The notes below the pieces were generated by a model. That model was not told where the DNA came from, ran no database searches, and saw only the letters and a list, made by a program, of their open reading frames with translations. Below are positions 16,284 through 26,042 of a stretch of DNA of 64,000 nucleotides, piece by piece. How positions within the stretch are numbered: the first letter of the stretch is position 1; each line of letters starts with the position of its first letter. The position numbers were made by a program, and so were the translations under genes. Location: positions 186,001-250,000 of the forward strand of contig NZ_JAQQLA010000007.1 of NCBI RefSeq assembly GCF_028548395.1, given 5' to 3'. The DNA is from Vogesella indigofera (GTDB lineage Bacteria > Pseudomonadota > Gammaproteobacteria > Burkholderiales > Chromobacteriaceae).

Positions 16284-19200
16284 GAGGCCTGCTCCTCCAG
16301 CCAGGCGGCCACCGCCGCCTGCGCTGCATTGAACTGCTGCCATAGGGCCGGGATCGCCGCCAGTTCGGCGGCGCGTCCCGCTTTTTCCAGTGCTTCTGCC
16401 GCATCGCCCAGCGCCATGGCACCGACCATGCGGCTGGCGCCCTTGATCCGGTGCGCCGACCAGGCGATCTGCCCGGCGTCGCCGGCAGCCACCGCCCGCG
16501 CCAGGGCGGCGACATCCTCGTCGTTACCCTGCATGAACTCGTCCAGAATCGCCTGCTCCACCGACCAGTCTCCTGAGCTGTACATCGCCAGCGCCTGACG
16601 GTCGACCGCCGCCGGTGTGGCCGCAACCACCGCCGTTGCCAGCGACGCGGATGGCAGGGCAACGTCGCCCAGCCACTTGTGCAGCATGTCCTTCAGTGCC
16701 ACCAGCCCCAGCGGCTTGCTGAGGAAATCGTCCATTCCGGCGGCACGGGTCTTGTCCAGTTCTTCCTTCGCCACGTTGGCGGTGCAGGCGATGATCGGCA
16801 CCGGCGCGCGGCCCTGGGCCACCTCCTGGCTGCGGATCGCCTGTGCCAGCGCGTAACCGTCCATCTGCGGCATGTGGCAGTCGGTCAGCACCAGCGAGAA
16901 GGTGTGCTGCTGCCACAGGCTCAGCGCCATCAGCCCGTCCACCGCCGTCACCACCGGGTAGCCCAGCAGCTCGAACTGTTTGACGGTCAACTTGCGGTTG
17001 ATTGAATTGTCTTCCACAAACAGCACCGGCGCCATGTCGCGCATCAAACCCGCAGTCGCGGCCACGATGGCGGCATGGTCCAGCTCGCTCGCCTGCGGCA
17101 GCTCGGCGGCGTCGCACAAGGGGAAGCGGATCTCCAGCGAAGCGACGGTGCCGCTGCCCGGCTCACTGTCCATCGCCACCACCCCGCCCATCAGCTCGGA
17201 CAGGCGCCGACAGATGGTCAGCCCGAGACCGGTGCCGCCAAAGCGGCGTGCGGTGCTGCTTTCCGCCTGGGTGAACGGCTCGAACAGCCGTGCCAGCTGC
17301 TGGCGGTCGATGCCGATGCCGGTATCGGCCACCTCGAAGCGCAGCCACTGCTCGCTGGCGCTGCTCTGCAGGCAGCGCACACGCAACGTCACCTGCCCCT
17401 GCTGCGTGAACTTCAGCGCATTGCTGCAGAAGTTCTGCAGGATCTGGCGCAGGCGCAGCGGATCGAAGCGCAGCGCCGGCGCCACCTGCTCGTCGATGTC
17501 GAGCAGGAACCACAGCTGCTTGCGCTGCGCCAGCTCCGCGTACAGGTGATGCACGCGCTGCATCAGCGCGCTCACCGACGCCGGCTCGGGGATGATCTCC
17601 AACTTGCCGGCCTCGATCTTGGAAAAGTCCAGAATGTCGTCGATCAGGCGCAGCAGGGTGTGCGCCGACTCCTGTACCGTGTCCACCGCATCGCGCTGCG
17701 CTTCATCCAGCGTCGTCAGCGACAACAGCTCCAGCATGCCCAGCACGCCGTTCATCGGGGTGCGGATCTCGTGGCTCATCGCGGCAAGGAAGGCGCTCTT
17801 GGCGCGGCTGGCGGCGTTGGCCGCATCGCGTGCCAGCAGCAGATCGGCCTGCTGCTGTTTCAGCGCGCTGATGTCGGTCAGCACGCACACCGCGCCGCCG
17901 TCCGGCACCCGCCGCGACGCCTGCTGCAGCCAGCGCTCGTTCCAGCGCAGCTCGAACGACGACGCCTCGCGGCCGTAGCGCGCCAGCCGCTCCACGAACC
18001 AGCTGTGCTCCTCGTAGCCCGGCTCCGGCTGCTCGCCGGCGATCAGGCTGGCGCGCAGCACGCCGGCAAAGGACTGCCCCTTCAGCGTTTCCGGCGTGCT
18101 GCCGGCACCGGCGAGGCGGGCAAAGTGGCTGTTGCAGCGCACCAGCCGGTCGCCGGCGTCGAACAGCGCGAAGGCGTCATCCAGCGAGTCGATCGCCAGC
18201 TCCAGCTGCTGGCGCGACTCGGCGGCGGCGTCGCGCGCGCGCAGCACGCCCTCCTCCGCTTCGCGCCGGCCGGTGATGTCGAAACAGGCGAGGATCACGC
18301 CGTCCTCGGCCATGCCCGGGAACAGCAGCTGGCCGGCGAACAGCACCCAGATCGGCTTGCCGCTGACCTGTACGCATTCGATCTCGATATTGAGGTGGCG
18401 GTCGTGGTGGCGCACCTCTTCCAGCCGGCCCTGCAGCTGCTGCCACGCTTCGTCGCTGCCCAGCAGCTCGCGCAAGGGCACGCCCTGCAGCCCATCCTCG
18501 CGGGTGCCGAACAGTGCTTCGCCGGCGCGGTTGGCGCGCACGATGTGGTAGTTGTTGTCCAGTCGCACCAGCCCGACCGGCGACGCGCTGTAGATCGCCT
18601 CCTCCAGCTGCAGCACTTCGCGCAGGTTGCGTTCGCTGGCACGACGGCGGTCTTCCTCGGCATAGAAGCTGACGATGCTGCCGCAGGCGCCGAGCAGCGG
18701 CTGCAGCGCCTGGTAGTGGGCGTCGGCAATCGAGTCGATGGCAATGCCGGCCACCATCACCGTGCGGCTGTCGATCTGGATCGGCAGGAAAGTCCAGCCA
18801 TCCTCGGAGATGGTTTGCTGCAGCTGCCCCTGTTGCAGGGCAATCGCCAGCGGCAGCTGACGGAAGCGCTCCACCCACGGCGGTTCCTTGCTGTTGCCCA
18901 GCCGCGCCTGGATGCGGAACGACGCCGACTTGTCGCGCGATGCCTCCAGCGACAGCACCAGACCCTCGGCGACGCCGAAGTAGTCCAGCAGGATGCGCAG
19001 CACCTCGCGGAATACCGTCTGCCGCGGGCTGCGGGCAAACAGCAGGCTCTCCACGCGCTGGATAGCAGATAGCAGCTGCATGCTGCGCGCCAGCGACTGC
19101 TCGGCGATGGTACGCTGGTGCTCGTCGCGGATGATCAGCAGCCGGCGGCTGTGGCGGCCGTCGCGGCCGTCCACCAGCGGGCTGACGGTAATTGCGGCAA

Positions 19201-20527
19201 AGAAACGGCTGCCATCGTGCCGGCGGCCGCTGCCGGCGCGCGACACGTCGAAGCGGCCCTCGTCGTCCAGCCAGTCGGCATCGGCGCCGTCGACGCTGAG
19301 GATGTCGTCCAGCGACAGCCCCTGCAACGCCGCCAGCGGCAAGCCGAACATCTTCTCGGCGCCGTAGTTGGCCACCTCGATGCGGTGGCTGGCATTGACG
19401 GTCAGGATCGCGTCTGCCGCCGCATCCAGCACCCGCTGCATGCGCTGCAGCGGGCGCAGGATGCGGTAGCGCATGCGCAGCAGCAAGTAGGCGTACAGCA
19501 GCAAGGCCAGCACGGCGAAGGAGATGTTCAGCGCCAGGCTTTGCGCGTAGCGCTGCTGCTGCTCGTCGACACGGTTGGCCGCGGCACGGGTCAGCTCGGC
19601 AAAGAAGACGCCCAGATTGCGGTTGACCTGTTGCGCGGCCGTCTTGTACTCGTGCACCGTGGCCGGCGCGGCACCGCCCTGCTCCAGCGCCAGCAGCTGC
19701 CGGTCGGCACTCTGGTGCAGCTGCCAGGTCTGGGTCGCCAGCGCTGCCAGTTGCCGGCGCAGCACGGCATCGCCGAGATAGCCGGTGTTGTAGCGCAACG
19801 ACTCCAGCAGCAGCAAGGCGCGCTCGCGGCTGCGCAGCAGTTCGTATTCGTCGGTGGAATTGAGCTTGCGCGCCAGCTGCGCGCGGAGGATCAGCGCGTT
19901 GCCTTCCTGTTCCAGCGAACGGCTCAGCTGCCACAACTGGTACTTGGTTTCCGCCAGCCGGTTGAGGCGGTCGTCGGCGCCGTCAGACAGCAGGAAGGCG
20001 TCCAGGCGCAACACCTTGTCGATGGCATCCTGCCAGGTGCCGACCGACAGTTTCCAGCCGAAGATGGCATTCTCGTCGAACAGCACCGGCCGCCGCGCCA
20101 GCACCTTGTCCACCTCCTGTCGCCGCTGGCGCAGGTGCGGCTGCCGCTCCTGCAATTGCAGCAGCGCGGCATTGCTGTCATCGGTCAGCGGCCGCGCCAG
20201 GCGCCGCAGCGCGATCTGCAGGCGCTGGTCGGTGGCAGTGCGCGCCTGCTGCAGCTCGGCGCTTTCGCGGCCGCTGGCCGGTCGCGTCAGCGCCAGCAAA
20301 CCGAGCTGCAACTGGTTTTCGCGGTTGATGGCCGAGGCCAGCAGGAAGACGTCAAGGTTGGCCGCATTGAGCGTGGCGTGCTGGCTGGCCTGACGGTAGT
20401 TGTACACGCCGGAGCGGATCAGCAGGCCGGAGGCCACCAGCTGCAATGAGCCAAGGATCACCACGATCAGGATCACCGCCTGGCCGATACCGGCGGTTTG
20501 CTGCTGCAGCTGGCCTTGCTTGCTCAT
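16265..20527 (-). CDS. Hybrid sensor histidine kinase with PAS domains, receiver and Hpt domain
   Basis: The product is 1420 residues. One membrane helix is at about 15-40, followed by a large periplasmic helical sensor region (about 45-325) and a second helix (about 330-355). Then come PAS segments at about 370-480 and 640-770, and another near 790-890. The HisKA box HEIRTPMNG has phospho-accepting His919. The HATPase has N-box SNALKFT, G1 DTGIGI and G2 GGTGLGL. The receiver has phospho-acceptor Asp1216 in LTDCHMPQMDG and SKPLG. A C-terminal Hpt has His1359 in SAHRIKGASR. This is a full internal phosphorelay (His-Asp-His). The likely next acceptor is the response regulator encoded 17 bases upstream. 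The signal is unknown. Confidence 0.93.
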   Translation of the reverse strand: MSKQGQLQQQTAGIGQAVILIVVILGSLQLVASGLLIRSGVYNYRQASQHATLNAANLDVFLLASAINRENQLQLGLLALTRPASGRESAELQQARTATDQRLQIALRRLARPLTDDSNAALLQLQERQPHLRQRRQEVDKVLARRPVLFDENAIFGWKLSVGTWQDAIDKVLRLDAFLLSDGADDRLNRLAETKYQLWQLSRSLEQEGNALILRAQLARKLNSTDEYELLRSRERALLLLESLRYNTGYLGDAVLRRQLAALATQTWQLHQSADRQLLALEQGGAAPATVHEYKTAAQQVNRNLGVFFAELTRAAANRVDEQQQRYAQSLALNISFAVLALLLYAYLLLRMRYRILRPLQRMQRVLDAAADAILTVNASHRIEVANYGAEKMFGLPLAALQGLSLDDILSVDGADADWLDDEGRFDVSRAGSGRRHDGSRFFAAITVSPLVDGRDGRHSRRLLIIRDEHQRTIAEQSLARSMQLLSAIQRVESLLFARSPRQTVFREVLRILLDYFGVAEGLVLSLEASRDKSASFRIQARLGNSKEPPWVERFRQLPLAIALQQGQLQQTISEDGWTFLPIQIDSRTVMVAGIAIDSIADAHYQALQPLLGACGSIVSFYAEEDRRRASERNLREVLQLEEAIYSASPVGLVRLDNNYHIVRANRAGEALFGTREDGLQGVPLRELLGSDEAWQQLQGRLEEVRHHDRHLNIEIECVQVSGKPIWVLFAGQLLFPGMAEDGVILACFDITGRREAEEGVLRARDAAAESRQQLELAIDSLDDAFALFDAGDRLVRCNSHFARLAGAGSTPETLKGQSFAGVLRASLIAGEQPEPGYEEHSWFVERLARYGREASSFELRWNERWLQQASRRVPDGGAVCVLTDISALKQQQADLLLARDAANAASRAKSAFLAAMSHEIRTPMNGVLGMLELLSLTTLDEAQRDAVDTVQESAHTLLRLIDDILDFSKIEAGKLEIIPEPASVSALMQRVHHLYAELAQRKQLWFLLDIDEQVAPALRFDPLRLRQILQNFCSNALKFTQQGQVTLRVRCLQSSASEQWLRFEVADTGIGIDRQQLARLFEPFTQAESSTARRFGGTGLGLTICRRLSELMGGVVAMDSEPGSGTVASLEIRFPLCDAAELPQASELDHAAIVAATAGLMRDMAPVLFVEDNSINRKLTVKQFELLGYPVVTAVDGLMALSLWQQHTFSLVLTDCHMPQMDGYALAQAIRSQEVAQGRAPVPIIACTANVAKEELDKTRAAGMDDFLSKPLGLVALKDMLHKWLGDVALPSASLATAVVAATPAAVDRQALAMYSSGDWSVEQAILDEFMQGNDEDVAALARAVAAGDAGQIAWSAHRIKGASRMVGAMALGDAAEALEKAGRAAELAAIPALWQQFNAAQAAVAAWLEEQASCQASA

Positions 20528-20544
20528 GGCGGACCTCGCGTGGC

Positions 20545-21279
20545 TCAGGCGGTCGGGGGCGGTGGCGTGATGTCGCTGTCCGGTTCGCAGCTGATCTCGA
20601 TATCGTCGACGCCGAAGCGCTCCGGAAACTGCCGCAGCACGCGCAGCTGCGTCTTGGTGATCTCGCTGCCGCGCAGCAACAGCAGCTGCCCGGTCTTGTT
20701 GTATAGATCACGCGCCAGCCGGCTTCCCGGTTTCACCGCGCCCACTCCGAGGCGTTGTACCGGCTTGTCATCCTCGTCCAGCAGCAGCGACGCCTGCGTC
20801 ACCAGCTCGCCGAACACGTGGCGATCGAAGGCGGTGCCGGTGGCCACCTTGTAGTAGGAGAACGGGTCGATGTCCGGGCGCGGCCGCGTCAGCGCCAGGC
20901 GCAGGGTTTTTTCCATGTCGGCCGGCTTGGGCGGCTTGATGATGAAACCGTCGGCGTGCAGCTGCGCGGCGATGACGATATTGTTCTTTTCCGGATGGCC
21001 GGACAGGAACACGAACGGCAGGTTGGGCGGATTGTTGGTCCGGCCGCAGCGCAGGTCTTTCAGCACGTCGAGGCCGTTCATCGGCTCCATCTGCACATCG
21101 CACAGCACGATGTCGATCGGTTTGGCTTCCAGCGTGCGCTTGGCAAAGGAGCCGTCCACCGCCTGCGACAGGTTTTCCGGCGCAAAGCCCATGGTACGCA
21201 GTGCCTGTGCCACCAGCGTGCGCACCAGCATCTGGTCGTCGACGATCAGCGCCCGCAGCCGGGAGAAGTCAACAGTCAT
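20545..21279 (-). CDS. Response regulator with non-HTH output region
   Basis: This 244-residue protein starts with a receiver domain: LIVDDQMLVR, phospho-acceptor Asp in VLCDVQMEPMNG (about residue 61), FLSGH and the Lys in FIIKPPKP. The last 110 residues hold no DNA-binding, GGDEF or HD-GYP signature. They contain RLARDLYNKTGQLLLLRGSEITKTQLRVL, a segment like the start of HD-domain-associated or PilZ-adjacent linkers seen in other regulators. It is the first gene of the pair with the hybrid kinase and probably receives its phosphate, acting by protein contacts. Confidence 0.85.
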   Translation of the reverse strand: MTVDFSRLRALIVDDQMLVRTLVAQALRTMGFAPENLSQAVDGSFAKRTLEAKPIDIVLCDVQMEPMNGLDVLKDLRCGRTNNPPNLPFVFLSGHPEKNNIVIAAQLHADGFIIKPPKPADMEKTLRLALTRPRPDIDPFSYYKVATGTAFDRHVFGELVTQASLLLDEDDKPVQRLGVGAVKPGSRLARDLYNKTGQLLLLRGSEITKTQLRVLRQFPERFGVDDIEISCEPDSDITPPPPTA

Positions 21280-21383
21280 GACTTGGCCTTGCCTTTATGT
21301 TGGTTGGTACCATTCATGATGGCGAGTGGCGGCAAGGCCGGCAAGGCTTTAATGCAAAAAACTTGAAAATGGCATAGCCATTT

Positions 21384-21845
21384 TCAGTATTTGCCAGTGG
21401 TGGCCAGCCGTTGTCCCAGCGCGCGGATCGCCGCGGCATTGGAGGGCGAGAACACCTTGTCGGCCGCCTGCGGCCACGGCAGCCAGCACCAGGCCAGATG
21501 CTCGGCATCGGCCAGCCGCACCGCGCACGGTGCCGGCAACTGCAGGCTGAACACGTGCTCGGTGTTGTGCGTCACCCCCGGCGCGTAGCGGTGGCGCCAG
21601 TGCGGGTAGATCTCATACACGTTCTGCTGCTGCCAGTCGCTCAGCGCAAGGTTGGCCGCATCGATACCGGTTTCTTCGAACACCTCGCGTCGCGCGGTGT
21701 CGCACAGGTGCTCGTCGCCTTCGCGGCTGCCGGTCACCGATTGCCAGAAGCCGGGACGGTCGGCACGTTCGATCAGCAGCACCTGGCCGTCGGCGCTGTG
21801 GATCACCACCAGCACCGATACCGGCTGCTTCGGCGCCTTGCTCAT
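21384..21845 (-). CDS. nudB: Dihydroneopterin triphosphate diphosphatase-like Nudix hydrolase
   Basis: This 153-residue Nudix protein has a complete box (G, five residues, E, seven residues, REVFEETGI; about residues 38-60). The surrounding pattern PVSVLVVIHSADGQVLLIERADRPGFWQSVTG and the C-terminal EHLAWCWLPW match NudB, which removes pyrophosphate from dihydroneopterin triphosphate in folate synthesis. The start MSKAPKQPVS overlaps the stop of the FixJ-like gene by 4 bases (ATGA). Other Nudix substrates remain possible. Confidence 0.85.
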   Translation of the reverse strand: MSKAPKQPVSVLVVIHSADGQVLLIERADRPGFWQSVTGSREGDEHLCDTARREVFEETGIDAANLALSDWQQQNVYEIYPHWRHRYAPGVTHNTEHVFSLQLPAPCAVRLADAEHLAWCWLPWPQAADKVFSPSNAAAIRALGQRLATTGKY

Positions 21846-22462
21846 GGCTTGCCCGCCGTGCCGGCAAGGCTGGCGATCAGGCCGGCCAGCTCCACCGCCG
21901 ACTTGACACCCATCTTGTCGAACACCCGCGCGCGGTGCACTTCCACCGTCTTCATGCTGATGTGCAGCGCCTCGGCGATCTGCTTGTTGAGCAGGCCGGC
22001 CAGCACCAGCTGCATCACTTCCTTTTCGCGTTCGGTCAGCGTCGCCAGCGTCTGGTGCAGCCGCGATTCGCGCTGGTGCTGCTCGCGCGCGACGCGGTCC
22101 TGCTGCAGGCAGTGCTCGACCTGCGCCAGCAGGCGCTGGTCGTCGAACGGTTTCTCCAGGAAATCGACCACTCCCAGCTTGAACGCCGCCACTGCGTGCG
22201 GCACGTCGCCGTGCCCGGTCAGCATCACCACCGGCGGGCAGTACGCCCATGCGGCCAACGTTTGCAGCAGCACGATACCGCTCATGCCGGACAGGCGCAG
22301 GTCGACGATCAGGCAGTTGAAGGCGGCGTTGTCCGGCGCGGCGAGAAAGGCCTCGGCGCTGTCAAAACCGGTGACACGTAGCGTGTCGCTTTCCAGCAGC
22401 CACAGCAACGATTGCCGTACTGCGGCATCGTCATCAATGACGGCAAGTGTCTGACAGCTCAT
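21842..22462 (-). CDS. FixJ/NarL-type response regulator (LuxR HTH)
   Basis: This 206-residue regulator has a receiver domain (AVIDDDAAVRQSL, phospho-acceptor Asp in LIVDLRLSG at about residue 54, Lys in FLEKPFDD) and a LuxR-type helix-turn-helix LTEREKEVMQLVLAGLLNKQIAEALHIS-type segment at about 140-200. That resembles FixJ/TodT regulators, which usually pair with a PAS-containing kinase. No kinase is adjacent: the neighbours are mscS and nudB, overlapping by 4 bases each. Its partner may be encoded elsewhere. Confidence 0.92.
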   Translation of the reverse strand: MSCQTLAVIDDDAAVRQSLLWLLESDTLRVTGFDSAEAFLAAPDNAAFNCLIVDLRLSGMSGIVLLQTLAAWAYCPPVVMLTGHGDVPHAVAAFKLGVVDFLEKPFDDQRLLAQVEHCLQQDRVAREQHQRESRLHQTLATLTEREKEVMQLVLAGLLNKQIAEALHISMKTVEVHRARVFDKMGVKSAVELAGLIASLAGTAGKP

Positions 22463-23787
22463 GCGTTGGCCTCGACCGGTGTTGCCACCACCGCCTGGTT
22501 GACCACCCGCAGCTCGCGTTGCGGGTACGGGATCTGCACATGGTGCTGCTTGAACAGCTGCCAGATGCGCAGGTTGATGTCGGAGCGTAGGCCGGCGATG
22601 CCGTTTTCCGGATCCTTCACCCACAGCCCGATTTCCAGATTGATGCCGGACTCGGCAAAGGCGGTGACAAAGGCGTTCGGTGCCGGCTCGGTCATCACCC
22701 GCGGGTGCTCGGCGGCCTCGCGCAGCAGGCGCTGCGCCAGTTCCAGATCGGTGTCGTAGGCGACCTGGATCGGCATGCTGATCCAGATCTGCTTGTCGGT
22801 ATAGGACTGGTTGATCACGGTGTTGGCGATCAGCGCCTCGTTCGGCACCAGCACCTCGCTGCCGTCCAGCCCCTTCAGCACCACGTAGCGCGCGGTGATC
22901 TTGCTGACGTAGCCGACGCGGCCGTCGACCATCAACCGGTCGCCGATGCGGATGGAGCGGTCGAGCAGGATGATGAAGCCGGACACGTAGTTGCTGGCGA
23001 TCTTCTGCAAGCCGAAACCGAGGCCGACACCCAGCGCGCCGCCGAATACCGACAGCACGGTGAGGTCGATGCCGACGATCGGCAGCGCCACCATCACCGC
23101 ACCGATGATCAGCAGCGTGCGCGCCAGCTTGCTGATCACGAAGCGCAGGTTCATGTCGATGTCGCCGAGCTTCATCACCCGCTTCTCGATCAGCTTGCTG
23201 ACCCACAGCGCACCGACCAGGATCACCGACACCCACAGCAGCGCCGACAGGATCATCAGCAGGTTCAGCTCGTTCTTGCCGACGCGGAAGCGCACCGACT
23301 CCAGCCAGCTCAGCGCCAGCGTATCGATGCCGGTCACCCACGCGGCAAAGGCCAGCCACAGCAGCATCGCCAGCAGGTGCTCCGAGTGGCGCTCCACTTT
23401 GCCCTCCGGCAGCGCGTGGCGCACGATGGCGGTCAGCACCCGGATCAGCGACAGCCAGAACAGCAGCGTCGCCGACAGCATCAGGATCACCGACGACTGT
23501 CCCTGCAGCAGCTGCCAGCCCAGCGCCAGCGCCTGGGTCAGCAACTGCGCCGACAGCGGATACACCAGCCGGTACAGCAGGTATTTGCCGAACGGCCACT
23601 CCTGCGCCTGCGCGGTCTGGAAATAGCGGCGGTACAGCTGCCGCGCCCACAGCCAGGCGCACAGCAAGGCGGCGACGCCGACCAGCAGTTCCTGCCAGCC
23701 GGTTTCGCCCTGGATCACCTGGCCCAGCCGGTGCAGGGTGACCCCCGGCGTCCAGCCGTCCAGCATGTCATTCACGGTATTGATCAT
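22459..23787 (-). CDS. MscS-family mechanosensitive channel
   Basis: The product is 442 residues. The first about 210 residues hold five to six membrane helices. The MscS core begins at about 210 with the pore helix [20 protein letters not shown], followed by [20 protein letters not shown] and the beta domain [26 protein letters not shown]. It should open under membrane tension to release solutes on osmotic downshock. It is longer than E. coli MscS (286), as in the YbdG/YnaI-like group. Both ends overlap neighbours by 4 bases. Confidence 0.92.
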   Translation of the reverse strand: MINTVNDMLDGWTPGVTLHRLGQVIQGETGWQELLVGVAALLCAWLWARQLYRRYFQTAQAQEWPFGKYLLYRLVYPLSAQLLTQALALGWQLLQGQSSVILMLSATLLFWLSLIRVLTAIVRHALPEGKVERHSEHLLAMLLWLAFAAWVTGIDTLALSWLESVRFRVGKNELNLLMILSALLWVSVILVGALWVSKLIEKRVMKLGDIDMNLRFVISKLARTLLIIGAVMVALPIVGIDLTVLSVFGGALGVGLGFGLQKIASNYVSGFIILLDRSIRIGDRLMVDGRVGYVSKITARYVVLKGLDGSEVLVPNEALIANTVINQSYTDKQIWISMPIQVAYDTDLELAQRLLREAAEHPRVMTEPAPNAFVTAFAESGINLEIGLWVKDPENGIAGLRSDINLRIWQLFKQHHVQIPYPQRELRVVNQAVVATPVEANA

Positions 23788-24482
23788 GTTTCGTGCTCAA
23801 GGTTGGCCGCAACGCTCAGGCCTTGCGGCGTCAGGGTCAGCACCTTGCCGACGCGGTGTGCCAGCGCGTGATCATGGGTGACGATGATCAGGCTGGTACC
23901 CAGCGTGCGGTTCAGTTCCAGCATCAGCTCGAACACCGCCTCGGCATTGGCGCGGTCAAGGTTGCCGGTCGGCTCGTCGGCCAGCAGGCAGGCCGGATTG
24001 GTCACCAGCGCGCGCGCCATCGCCGCACGCTGCCGCTCGCCGCCGGACAGCTCGCCCGGTTTGTGCTGCAACCGCGCGCCGAGTCCGACGCGCTCCAGCA
24101 TCGCCTGCGCCGCCAGCGCCGCTTCGTGACGCGGCGTGCGCCGGATCAACAGCGGCATCATCACGTTTTCCAGCGCGCTGAATTCCGGCAGCAGGTGGTG
24201 GAACTGGTAGACAAAGCCGAGGCTGCGGTTGCGCAGCTCGCCCAGCTTCTGCTCGGACAGGCTGCCGATCGCCTGCCCCATCAGCAGCACCTCGCCGCTG
24301 GTGGGGCGGTCCAGCCCGCCAAGCAGGTGCAGCAGCGTGCTCTTGCCCGAGCCGGAAGCGCCGACGATGGCCAGGCGTTCGCCTTGCTGCACCGACAGGT
24401 TGATACCGGCGAGCACGCTGACGTCGAGCTCGCCCTCACGATAGACACGCCCCAGATCGCGGCAGGACAGGACTTCACTCAT
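23784..24482 (-). CDS. lolD: Lipoprotein-releasing system ATP-binding protein
   Basis: This 232-residue ABC ATPase powers release of outer-membrane lipoproteins from the inner membrane to LolA. The Walker A is GASGSGKS, the Q-loop [19 protein letters not shown] (typical of LolD), the signature [15 protein letters not shown] and the Walker [30 protein letters not shown] at 24482 is taken as the start; the open frame continues upstream but that part is antisense to nothing conserved and overlaps lolC fully. The chosen start overlaps the lolC end by 8 bases. The window motif CAAGGTTGGCCGCAAC forms part of the last codons. Confidence 0.95.
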   Translation of the reverse strand: MSEVLSCRDLGRVYREGELDVSVLAGINLSVQQGERLAIVGASGSGKSTLLHLLGGLDRPTSGEVLLMGQAIGSLSEQKLGELRNRSLGFVYQFHHLLPEFSALENVMMPLLIRRTPRHEAALAAQAMLERVGLGARLQHKPGELSGGERQRAAMARALVTNPACLLADEPTGNLDRANAEAVFELMLELNRTLGTSLIIVTHDHALAHRVGKVLTLTPQGLSVAANLEHET

Positions 24483-25722
24483 AACGCAGTGCCTCCGCCG
24501 GGCGGGTACGCGCCGCGCGCCAGCTTGGATACAGGGTCGCCAGCAGCGACAACACCAGGGAAATGACGGCAATGGTGACCACGTCCGACAGCTGTACCTG
24601 CGACGGCAGGTAGTCGATCAGGTACACCTCGCTGGACAGCAGGCGCATGCCGAGCACGCTTTCGATCGCTGGCAGGATCACGTCCAGGTTGAAAGCCAGC
24701 AGCAGGCCGCCGGCGACGCCGCTGAGGGTGCCAAGCACGCCGGCCACCGAGCCCTGGATCATGAAGATCTGCATGATGCTGGCCGGGCTGGCACCCAGGG
24801 TGCGCAGGATGGCGATGTCGGCCTGCTTGTCGGTGACCACCATCACCAGCGTCGACACCAAGTTGAACGCCGCCACCGCCACGATCAGCGTCAGGATGAT
24901 GAACATCATCCGTTTCTCGATCTGCACCGCGCGGAAGTAGTTGCTGTTCATGTCGGTCCAGTCGCTGGCCACCTGGTTGGCCGCCAGCTGGCCGTTCAAC
25001 ACCGCCTTGACCTGCGGCGCCTGCAGTGGGTCGTCCAGCTTCAGCCGCACGCCGGACACGTCTTGCCCCATGCGAAACAGCACCTGCGCGTCGCGCAGGT
25101 GGATCATCGCCAGCGACGAGTCGTACTCGAACATGCCGATCTTGAACACGCCGGTGACGGTGAACTGCTTCAGGCGCGGCATCATGCCGGCGGGAGTGAC
25201 ATTACCCTGCGGCGTGATCAGCGTCACCTTGTCGCCCACCTCCACTCCCAGCGCCCGCGCCAGCTCGTAGCCGAGCAGGATGCCAAACTTGCCCGGCTGC
25301 AGGTCGGTCAGCTTGCCGCGCTGCATCTGCTGGCCGAGGTCGATGACCTTGTCTTCCTGCTGCGGCACGATGCCGCGCACCATGGCGCCGCGTACCGCGC
25401 CGCCGCTGGACAGCAGGCCCTGGGCGTTGACGTAGGGTGCGGCGGCCAGCACGTGCGGCTGCCGTGTGAGCGTTGCGGCCAACGTTGGCCAGCCGGCGAC
25501 GCGGCCGTCATAGCTGCCGACCTCGACATGCGACACCACCGACAGCATGCGACCGCGGATTTCCTGCTGGAAGCCGTTCATCACTGACAGCACCACGATC
25601 AGCGCGGCCACCCCCAGCGCGATGCCCAGCACCGACATCAGAGAGATGAAGGAAATAAAACCGTTACGACGCCGCGCGCGCAGGTAGCGCAGCCCGACAA
25701 ACATCTCGAAAGGAAAAGACAT
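24475..25722 (-). CDS. lolC: Lipoprotein-releasing ABC transporter permease (LolC/LolE family)
   Basis: This 415-residue permease has one helix at the N-terminus ([31 protein letters not shown], about 20-50), a large periplasmic domain, and three helices after about 270 with the FtsX-like pattern [22 protein letters not shown]. It starts [18 protein letters not shown], a family hallmark. Only one permease gene is present beside lolD, so it may work as a homodimer (LolF-like) or with a partner elsewhere. A perfect motif pair piece GCGGCCAACGTTGGCC lies at 25475-25490. Confidence 0.93.
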   Translation of the reverse strand: MSFPFEMFVGLRYLRARRRNGFISFISLMSVLGIALGVAALIVVLSVMNGFQQEIRGRMLSVVSHVEVGSYDGRVAGWPTLAATLTRQPHVLAAAPYVNAQGLLSSGGAVRGAMVRGIVPQQEDKVIDLGQQMQRGKLTDLQPGKFGILLGYELARALGVEVGDKVTLITPQGNVTPAGMMPRLKQFTVTGVFKIGMFEYDSSLAMIHLRDAQVLFRMGQDVSGVRLKLDDPLQAPQVKAVLNGQLAANQVASDWTDMNSNYFRAVQIEKRMMFIILTLIVAVAAFNLVSTLVMVVTDKQADIAILRTLGASPASIMQIFMIQGSVAGVLGTLSGVAGGLLLAFNLDVILPAIESVLGMRLLSSEVYLIDYLPSQVQLSDVVTIAVISLVLSLLATLYPSWRAARTRPAEALRYE

Positions 25723-25733
25723 CGATACCTTGC

Positions 25734-25946
25734 TCAGGATTGGTAGGGGTTTTCCAGGCGCTGCATCATGTCCACCAGGAACGCGCGCACCTGCTGTTCA
25801 TCGCAGCCCATCAGGATGGCGTCCTCGAACGCGTCCTGCGCCATCTGGCCCAGTTCCTGCAGATTTTCCGTCATCACCTTGATCTTCTCGGTGCAGGACA
25901 CCACGCTGCCGTCCGGGGCATACCAGGTGGGAAGTTGCAAACTCAT
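25734..25946 (-). CDS. Small conserved-looking protein of unknown function
   Basis: The product is 70 residues, beginning MSLQLPTWYAPDGSVVSC. The rest is amphipathic helix (TENLQELGQMAQDAFEDAILMG, then a second helix ending LENPYQS). No signal peptide or membrane helix is seen. I do not recognise the family. It lies 11 bases ahead of the lolC start and after a plausible GGTAAAAC leader, so it is likely the first gene of the lolC-lolD run. Confidence 0.6.
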   Translation of the reverse strand: MSLQLPTWYAPDGSVVSCTEKIKVMTENLQELGQMAQDAFEDAILMGCDEQQVRAFLVDMMQRLENPYQS

Positions 25947-26042
25947 GACCGTTTTACCTTGCTGAAAAAGCCTGCAGCCCGCAATCCGGGCTGCAATCTA
26001 GAAAGGGGATGGATAGTTGCCATCCCGAAATGTTCCGTCCGT

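Noticed and set aside
17075..19072. Long plus-strand open frame opposite the hybrid kinase
   Set aside because: Antisense shadow: the kinase frame carries HisKA, HATPase, receiver and Hpt motifs in the correct order.
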